Origin: CAYQSU01 sp964420325
GTDB taxonomy: Bacteria; Pseudomonadota; Alphaproteobacteria; Rhodospirillales; Defluviicoccaceae
DNA: 35,962 bases
NCBI GenBank assembly: GCA_964420325.1
Contig: CAYQSU010000034.1
Coordinates: forward strand, 1-35,962
Direction: 5' to 3'
A program made the position numbers and the translations under genes. A model generated the notes under the pieces. It did no database searches and was not told the DNA's origin. It saw nothing but the letters and a program-made list of their open reading frames with translations. This document shows, in pieces, positions 31,672-35,962 of this stretch (positions are counted from its first letter, which is position 1; every line of letters starts with the position of its first letter).

Positions 31672-32706
31672 ATGGCGGTCGGACAGGCAGCCGCCCGCGC
31701 CCCGGCGCGGGCGGGGCTTACCGTCGAGGACTACGTGGCGGGCGTGCTCGCCTGCAACCGCGCGACGCTGGGCCGCGCCATCACCGTCATCGAAAGCCGG
31801 AGCCCCCGCCATCAGCAGCTGGCTCAGGAAGTCCTGCTGAGGCTCCTCGGCCACCTGCGCGGCCTTCCGGACGAGAAGCGGGCGCACCGGGTCGGCATCA
31901 CCGGCGTCCCCGGCGTCGGCAAGAGCACGTTCATCGAGGCGCTCGGCTGCACCCTGGCGCGCGCCGGCCGCAAGGTCGCCGTCCTCGCGGTCGATCCGTC
32001 GAGCACGGTCTCCGGCGGCAGTATCCTCGGCGACAAGACGCGGATGCAGGAGCTGTCCGCCGAGCCCAACGCCTTCATCCGGCCGTCGCCGACGTCCGGC
32101 ACCTTGGGCGGCGTGGCGCGGGCGACGCGGGCGACGATGGTCGTCTGCGAGGCCGCCGGCTACGACGTGATCCTGGTCGAGACGGTCGGCGCCGGCCAGA
32201 ACGAGGTTGCGGTCGCCGACATGACCGACTTCTTCCTGGTGCTGATGCTGCCCGGCGCCGGCGACGAGCTCCAGGGCATCAAGAAAGGCGTGCTCGAGAT
32301 CGCCGACATGATCGCCGTCAACAAGGCCGACGGCGAGAACGAGCTAAAGGCCAAGCAGGCGGCGGTCCACTACCGCAACGCGCTGAAGATCATGAAGCAC
32401 ACCAGCCCCAACTGGACGCCGCCGGTGGCGCTGTGCAGCGGCCTCACCGCGGTGGGGCTCGACGCGCTGTGGGCGAAGATCGAGGAGCACAAGGCGACGC
32501 TGACGCGGACCGGAGAGCTCGCCGAGAAGCGGCGCCGGCAGCGGATCGGCTGGATGTGGAGCATGTTGGAGAACCGCCTCATGGACTCGCTCAAGACCCA
32601 TCCGAAGGTGGTCGAGATGCTGCCGTCCATCCAACACGACGTCGCCGAGGGCAAGCTCACCATCACCCTCGGCGTCGAGCGCATCCTGGAAGCGTTTCGC
32701 AGCTGA
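31672..32706 (+). CDS. meaB: Methylmalonyl-CoA mutase-associated GTPase MeaB
   Basis: This 344-residue G3E-family GTPase (also called ArgK) gates cofactor loading and protects the mutase. The Walker A motif is GVPGVGKST near residues 78-86. It is followed by AVDPSSTVSGGSILGDKTRM, RPSPTSGTLGGVARATR, VETVGAGQNEVAVADM and the base-specificity motif NKADGENE. The C-terminal dimerisation part is complete. It starts 5 nt after mutB, completing a mutA-mutB-meaB operon. Convergent with the hemerythrin-like gene (18-nt gap). Confidence 0.95.
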   Translation: MAVGQAAARAPARAGLTVEDYVAGVLACNRATLGRAITVIESRSPRHQQLAQEVLLRLLGHLRGLPDEKRAHRVGITGVPGVGKSTFIEALGCTLARAGRKVAVLAVDPSSTVSGGSILGDKTRMQELSAEPNAFIRPSPTSGTLGGVARATRATMVVCEAAGYDVILVETVGAGQNEVAVADMTDFFLVLMLPGAGDELQGIKKGVLEIADMIAVNKADGENELKAKQAAVHYRNALKIMKHTSPNWTPPVALCSGLTAVGLDALWAKIEEHKATLTRTGELAEKRRRQRIGWMWSMLENRLMDSLKTHPKVVEMLPSIQHDVAEGKLTITLGVERILEAFRS

Positions 32707-32724
32707 CCCGCGGCCGGGCGGGCC

Positions 32725-33300
32725 TCACGGCTCGCCGCTCTCCCGCTGCCACTGCAGGATGTCGCGGCGCAAGACCTCGTAGCGCTTGCCGACGTTGTCG
32801 CCGAACAGCGGATCCTCCTGGTCGCTGGCGCGGGCCTCGATCTCGGCCCAGTCCTCGGCCGTCAGCGCGGCGAGGGCGGCGGAGAACAGGAGCCGCTCCT
32901 CTCTCGCCATGTGCTCCCGCTGGAAGTCGATGAAGCGACGGCCCCAGGCGTCGAGCGCGTCGCGCGGGACCTCGGTGTCGTCGAGGACGGCGCGCACGCC
33001 GGCCGCGAAATCGCGGGTGCGGGCGGCCAGCTCCTCGTGCTCCTTCGTCAGGTCGCCGAAGCGCGCCGCGGCCTCGGGGTCGCGCCGCTTCAGCCTCTGG
33101 AACAGCAGGTCCTCCTTGGGGTGGTGGTAGAGGTCGGGGAAGCTCTGGAAGTAGTCGACGATGCCCTCGACGATCTCGTAGTCGGGCGTGCCGCCGCGGT
33201 CGAACACGGCGAGGTTGCGCTCAAGCACGTCCAGGAGCTGGGTGATATTCGAATGCTCCTTGCGCAGCGCGTCGACGAATCCCACCGTGCCCTTTGCCAT
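32725..33300 (-). CDS. Hemerythrin domain-containing protein
   Basis: 191 residues. Candidate di-iron ligands are His16 (RKEHSNI), His59/His60 and Glu63 (LYHHPKEDLLFQRL), His88 (TKEHEELAART), and His130 with Glu134 (QREHMAREERLLF). This is the bacterial HHE/hemerythrin four-helix pattern, involved in oxygen, NO or iron sensing or in stress. Start 33300 is used because the 17 extra residues of the longer frame (to 33351) do not fit the domain. It stands alone, convergent with meaB. Confidence 0.9.
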   Translation of the reverse strand: MAKGTVGFVDALRKEHSNITQLLDVLERNLAVFDRGGTPDYEIVEGIVDYFQSFPDLYHHPKEDLLFQRLKRRDPEAAARFGDLTKEHEELAARTRDFAAGVRAVLDDTEVPRDALDAWGRRFIDFQREHMAREERLLFSAALAALTAEDWAEIEARASDQEDPLFGDNVGKRYEVLRRDILQWQRESGEP

Positions 33301-33411
33301 CCAGCCGTCCCCTGGCGCCGTGGGACGAAAGAACCGGCCAGCGCCGTTCAACCACGAAGAATAGCATATCGCGAACCGCCCGCCAGCGCCAAGCCGCGCA
33401 CGGCTTGGGGC

Positions 33412-34500
33412 TCATCGACCTGGGCGGGGATCCCGGGGATGGACGAGGACCACGGCGGGCGGCTGCAGAGGACGTTCGATCTCGACGCGGGCGAGGCCGA
33501 AGCTCTCGATCACCCAGGCGTTGGTGACGAGATGCGGCGTCACCCGCTCGACGGTGAACGCGGATGGCCCGTCGGCGAGAGCGGCCGGCACCAGGATCTG
33601 GTCGGCGAGGTGGGCGTCGACGGCGGCCCCCGAGCGATGGCAGGCGAGGAGGGCATGGGCCGCCTCACGGGCGAGGTCCTCGGCCGGCCGGCCGCGGCGG
33701 CCGAGGGCGGAGGCGCCGGTGCGCGCGCCCTCGTAGTCGGCGACGAGAAAGAGGGCGGCGCCGGGACACGCGGCCCCGGCGCGGTGGACGTCGATGTCGA
33801 CCGGGACGCCCGCGGGCTCGAGCGCCCGCGCCGCGGTCTCCGCCATGCGGGCGGCGACGTGGTCCGGAAGGTTGGCGGTGAGCGCCCGGCCGCCGATCCG
33901 CCTGAGGGCGCCGCGCTCGATGCGCACCAGCGGCCGGAGGCGGGCCTCGCTGCCCAAACCGCGGACGCTCGCCCTGACCACCCCCCGGCCGACCGGATAG
34001 AAGCCGGGCCGGTCGAGCCAGAGCTCCGCCGCGATCCCCATCGCGGCCAGCGCCGGCCGCCAGACCTGGTCGATGAAGTCGATGAACGGCGCCTTTGGCA
34101 GGTGGGTGCCGCCCTCGACGACGACCGAGGACGCGCCCGAGGCGAATGCCAGCGGCACCAGGACCGTCTGCAGCACCAGCGGCGCCGAGCCGGCGCTGCC
34201 GCCGGCGCGGGCGGCGGCGACGTCGAAGCGGTAGGCCGCGGCCAGCGGCGGCACCCGGGGCTCGAAGGTGAGGAGCCGTGAGGCGAGGTCGTCGCCGCCG
34301 ACGCGGGCCCGGCACACCGCGGCGGCGGCGCGGACCGCGGTCAGATGCTGGGCGGCGAGGCCCGGCCTGGCCCGGTTGGCGCGGATGTTCTCGATCCGCA
34401 CCGGCCGGCCGCACACGGCCGAGAGGCCGAGCGCGGTGCGCAGGATCTGCCCGCCGCCCTCGCCGTGGCTGCCGTCGATGGTGAGCAGCTGGTCCGCCAC
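33412..34500 (-). CDS. rtcA: RNA 3'-terminal phosphate cyclase RtcA
   Basis: This 362-residue enzyme uses ATP to convert RNA 3'-phosphate ends to 2',3'-cyclic phosphate. The N-terminal IDGSHGEGGGQILRTALGLS is the family signature, followed by NIRANRARPGLAAQHLTAV and VEGGTHLPKAPFIDFI. The nucleotidylated His is in AVDAHLADQILVPAAL near residue 302. Length is normal. RtcB and the RtcR activator are not seen. It is divergent from the RNase Z-like gene, with 104 nt between the starts, suggesting a shared control region. Confidence 0.93.
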   Translation of the reverse strand: MADQLLTIDGSHGEGGGQILRTALGLSAVCGRPVRIENIRANRARPGLAAQHLTAVRAAAAVCRARVGGDDLASRLLTFEPRVPPLAAAYRFDVAAARAGGSAGSAPLVLQTVLVPLAFASGASSVVVEGGTHLPKAPFIDFIDQVWRPALAAMGIAAELWLDRPGFYPVGRGVVRASVRGLGSEARLRPLVRIERGALRRIGGRALTANLPDHVAARMAETAARALEPAGVPVDIDVHRAGAACPGAALFLVADYEGARTGASALGRRGRPAEDLAREAAHALLACHRSGAAVDAHLADQILVPAALADGPSAFTVERVTPHLVTNAWVIESFGLARVEIERPLQPPAVVLVHPRDPRPGR

Positions 34501-34604
34501 CGCCCGCGCCCCCTCCGCCCTGACCCCGGCCCCGGATAGCGGTTGCCTCGCCCGCCGGCAAGGGCCAAGCTCGCCGGTCCCGGCAACGCGGATCGGACGC
34601 CCCC

Positions 34605-35636
34605 TTGACCCCGCTGTTCCACCCGCAGCTCGTCAACGACCCCTTCGGCGACCCCGGCCTCTACGTCGACTTCATGTTCGAGAAGCGGGCGCTCCTGTTC
34701 GACCTCGGCGACCTCGGGGCGCTCTCGAGCCGGAAGCTCCTCAAGGTCAGCCACGCCTTCGTCAGCCACGCGCACATCGACCACTTCTCGGGCTTCGACC
34801 GCCTGTTGCGACTGATCCTCGGCCGCGGCCGGGACCTCCACCTGTTCGGACCGGCGGCGTTCATCGATCGCGTCCGGCACAAGCTCGGCGCCTACACCTG
34901 GAACCTGGTCGCCGGCTTCGCGGACGACCTCGTCATCCACGCGACCGAGGTGCACGCGCACGACCGCGGCGTCATCGCGGCGTTCCGGCTCAAGGACGGG
35001 TTCCGGGAGGGTAGCGCCGCCGGGATCGGCCTCGTGGACGGCGTCGTCCTCGACGAGGAGGGCTTCCGCGTGCGCGCCGCCGTCCTCGACCACGGCATTC
35101 CCTGCCTCGGCTTCGCGCTCGAGGAGAAGCGCCACGTCAACGTCTGGAAGAGCGCGCTCGACCGGGAAGTCTTGCGCGCCGGCCCGTGGCTCCGCGAGCT
35201 GCGCCGGGCGGTGCTGCGGGACGATGCGGACGAGACGCCGATCCGGGTGTGGTGGCGCGAGGCCGGACGCGTGGTCGAGCGCGTGGTCCCCTTGGGCGAG
35301 CTCAAGGCGAGGATCCTCCGCATCGTCCCCGGCCAGCGCTTCGCCTACGTCGTCGATGCCGCCTTCCACGCCGCCAACGCGAAGACCATCACGGCGCTCG
35401 CCGCGGGCGCCGATACGCTGTTCATCGAGGCGGCGTTCCTGGAGGAGGATGCCGCGGTCGCCGCCGGCAAGCGCCACCTGACGGCGCATCAGGCGGGAAC
35501 GATCGCCCGCCTCGCCGGCGTCGAGCGGCTCGTCCCCTTCCACTTCTCGCCCCGCTACGCCGACCGGGGCGACCTGCTGATCGCCGAGGCGATGGCGGCG
35601 TTCGCGCCGCCGCCCGGGACGGGACGTCCGACGTGA
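34605..35636 (+). CDS. RNase Z-like metallo-beta-lactamase fold protein
   Basis: 343 residues. The metal-binding motif is SHAHIDHFSGFDRLL with His55, His57, Asp59 and His60. DHGIPCLGFALEEK and HLTAHQAGTIARLAGVERLVPFHFSPRY match the ribonuclease Z/ElaC group, which trims tRNA 3' ends. The frame begins with TTG 34605 (MTPLFHPQLV); no ribosome-binding site is obvious. It differs enough from standard RNase Z in the N-terminal part that another RNA or nucleotide phosphodiesterase role is possible. Divergent from rtcA. Confidence 0.82.
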   Translation: MTPLFHPQLVNDPFGDPGLYVDFMFEKRALLFDLGDLGALSSRKLLKVSHAFVSHAHIDHFSGFDRLLRLILGRGRDLHLFGPAAFIDRVRHKLGAYTWNLVAGFADDLVIHATEVHAHDRGVIAAFRLKDGFREGSAAGIGLVDGVVLDEEGFRVRAAVLDHGIPCLGFALEEKRHVNVWKSALDREVLRAGPWLRELRRAVLRDDADETPIRVWWREAGRVVERVVPLGELKARILRIVPGQRFAYVVDAAFHAANAKTITALAAGADTLFIEAAFLEEDAAVAAGKRHLTAHQAGTIARLAGVERLVPFHFSPRYADRGDLLIAEAMAAFAPPPGTGRPT

Positions 35637-35670
35637 GCGGCGGAGCGCCGCCCGGCGGCCGCCGGCAAAC

Positions 35671-35760
35671 TGCGACAAAATGCGACAAATTGCGACATTT
35701 TGCGACATTTTGCGACAAAATGCGACATTTTGCGACGAAATGCGACGTTTTGCGACGTCC
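35671..35760. repeat. Nine tandem 10-bp TGCGAC repeats
   Basis: TGCGAC occurs at 35671 and every 10 bp up to 35751, nine times without a slip. The four bases between copies are A/T-rich in most units (AAAA, AAAT, ATTT, ATTT, AAAA, ATTT, then GAAA, GTTT, GTCC). The period matches one helical turn, so the A/T tracts lie on one face of the DNA and should bend it. It begins 35 nt after the RNase Z-like stop. Not CRISPR-like: units are too short and have no spacers. Confidence 0.9.
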
Positions 35761-35816
35761 GATTCGGATCTAATACGTTGATTTTAAACGAAACTATGAC
35801 AATCGGGCGCGAGTCT

Positions 35817-35836
35817 GTGGACATTCGTGGACATTT
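35817..35836. repeat. Two 10-bp direct repeats GTGGACATTY
   Basis: GTGGACATTC is followed directly by GTGGACATTT, another 10-bp period about 57 nt beyond the TGCGAC array. Between the two arrays lies an A/T-rich stretch (about 35770-35803). I see no gene in this part. Confidence 0.6.
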
Positions 35837-35839
35837 TTC

Positions 35840-35866
35840 CTCGGGGCCCCCGAGCCAGGCTCGGGG
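35840..35866. repeat. Three-arm inverted repeat CTCGGGG / CCCCGAG / CTCGGGG
   Basis: CTCGGGG (35840-35846) and CTCGGGG (35860-35866) can each pair with the central CCCCGAG (35848-35854), giving two mutually exclusive hairpins. The right-hand one extends to 8 bp with a CAG loop. No T-run follows on either strand, so it is not a standard terminator. The rest of the window to 35962 holds no gene that I recognise. Confidence 0.6.
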
Positions 35867-35962
35867 CCGGGAAAGGCTCCGGGCGCCGCTGCGCGGAGGC
35901 TCCGGGACGCATCCCAGTGAGCAACAGACCGCCTCGGACCGCTCCCGTCGCATGCAATCGGA

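Noticed and set aside
35671..35760. CRISPR array
   Set aside because: The unit is 10 bp without unique spacers, and no cas genes are present.
35840..35866. Intrinsic terminator of the RNase Z-like gene
   Set aside because: The hairpin is 200 nt from the stop, can fold two ways and has no T-run after it on either strand.
35555..35953. Minus-strand protein of about 132 residues covering the repeat array
   Set aside because: Its sequence is a translation of the 10-bp repeat (repeating SHFVAKCRKMS-type phrases), overlaps the RNase Z-like gene and has no start signal.

Overview
The window is about 36 kb of GC-rich, densely packed bacterial chromosome. It most resembles an alphaproteobacterium, possibly of the Rhodospirillales. 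The clues are a direct-repeat LexA operator (GTTC-N7-GTTC) at an mmcB gene, a phasin gene for polyhydroxyalkanoate granules with a TetR-type regulator beside it, and a two-subunit methylmalonyl-CoA mutase with its MeaB chaperone. A run of 10 N at 30524-30533 shows this is a draft assembly. I see no rRNA, tRNA, CRISPR array, insertion sequence or phage gene.

Layout. Positions 1-2638 (minus) hold a TupABC-type tungstate ABC transporter, followed by a second binding-protein gene cut by the window edge. Divergent from it, 2872-4888 (plus) holds fdhD-mobA-mobB, which serve molybdenum/tungsten cofactor maturation and formate dehydrogenase activation. Next come pyrE (minus), a sparse stretch with one possible small gene, and a candidate small RNA next to a perfect CRP-type palindrome (6308-6422). 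A TetR regulator, a phasin gene with two palindromic upstream sites, and a CsaA-like gene follow.

Positions 8504-22017 are a cobalamin (B12) island. It holds cobD (minus); a plus-strand operon of cbiX, a DUF429-like/CbiC fusion, cobL (CbiET), a CobI-CbiG-CobJ triple fusion, a CigR/RcnB-like secreted protein and cobM; then cobK and cbiD (minus); and a plus-strand set of TauE/SafE-like, SCO1-like and cobB/cbiA. CbiX, CbiG and CbiD together indicate the early-cobalt-insertion ('anaerobic') route. Nearly all corrin-ring steps from sirohydrochlorin to cobyrinic acid a,c-diamide, plus CobD, are here. The late nucleotide-loop genes and any B12 riboswitch are not seen.

Positions 22088-26709 hold unlinked housekeeping and stress genes: a YcgN-like Cys-cluster protein, a DapA-superfamily aldolase, a YgjP-like metallopeptidase, a bifunctional Ada and a Bcr/CflA exporter. 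The SOS gene mmcB is convergent with the exporter. Positions 27342-32706 hold mutA-mutB-meaB, the AdoCbl-dependent methylmalonyl-CoA mutase and its G-protein, so B12 synthesis and a main use of B12 lie in one window. The right end has a hemerythrin-like protein, RtcA (RNA 3'-phosphate cyclase) divergent from an RNase Z-like metallo-beta-lactamase protein, and a non-coding end with nine exact 10-bp-period TGCGAC repeats.

The most interesting items are the DUF429-like/CbiC fusion and the CigR/RcnB-like protein in the cobalamin operon, the CRP-site/small-RNA candidate, the 10-bp phased repeat array, the inverted repeat in the mutA leader, and the apparent CTG start of cobB.
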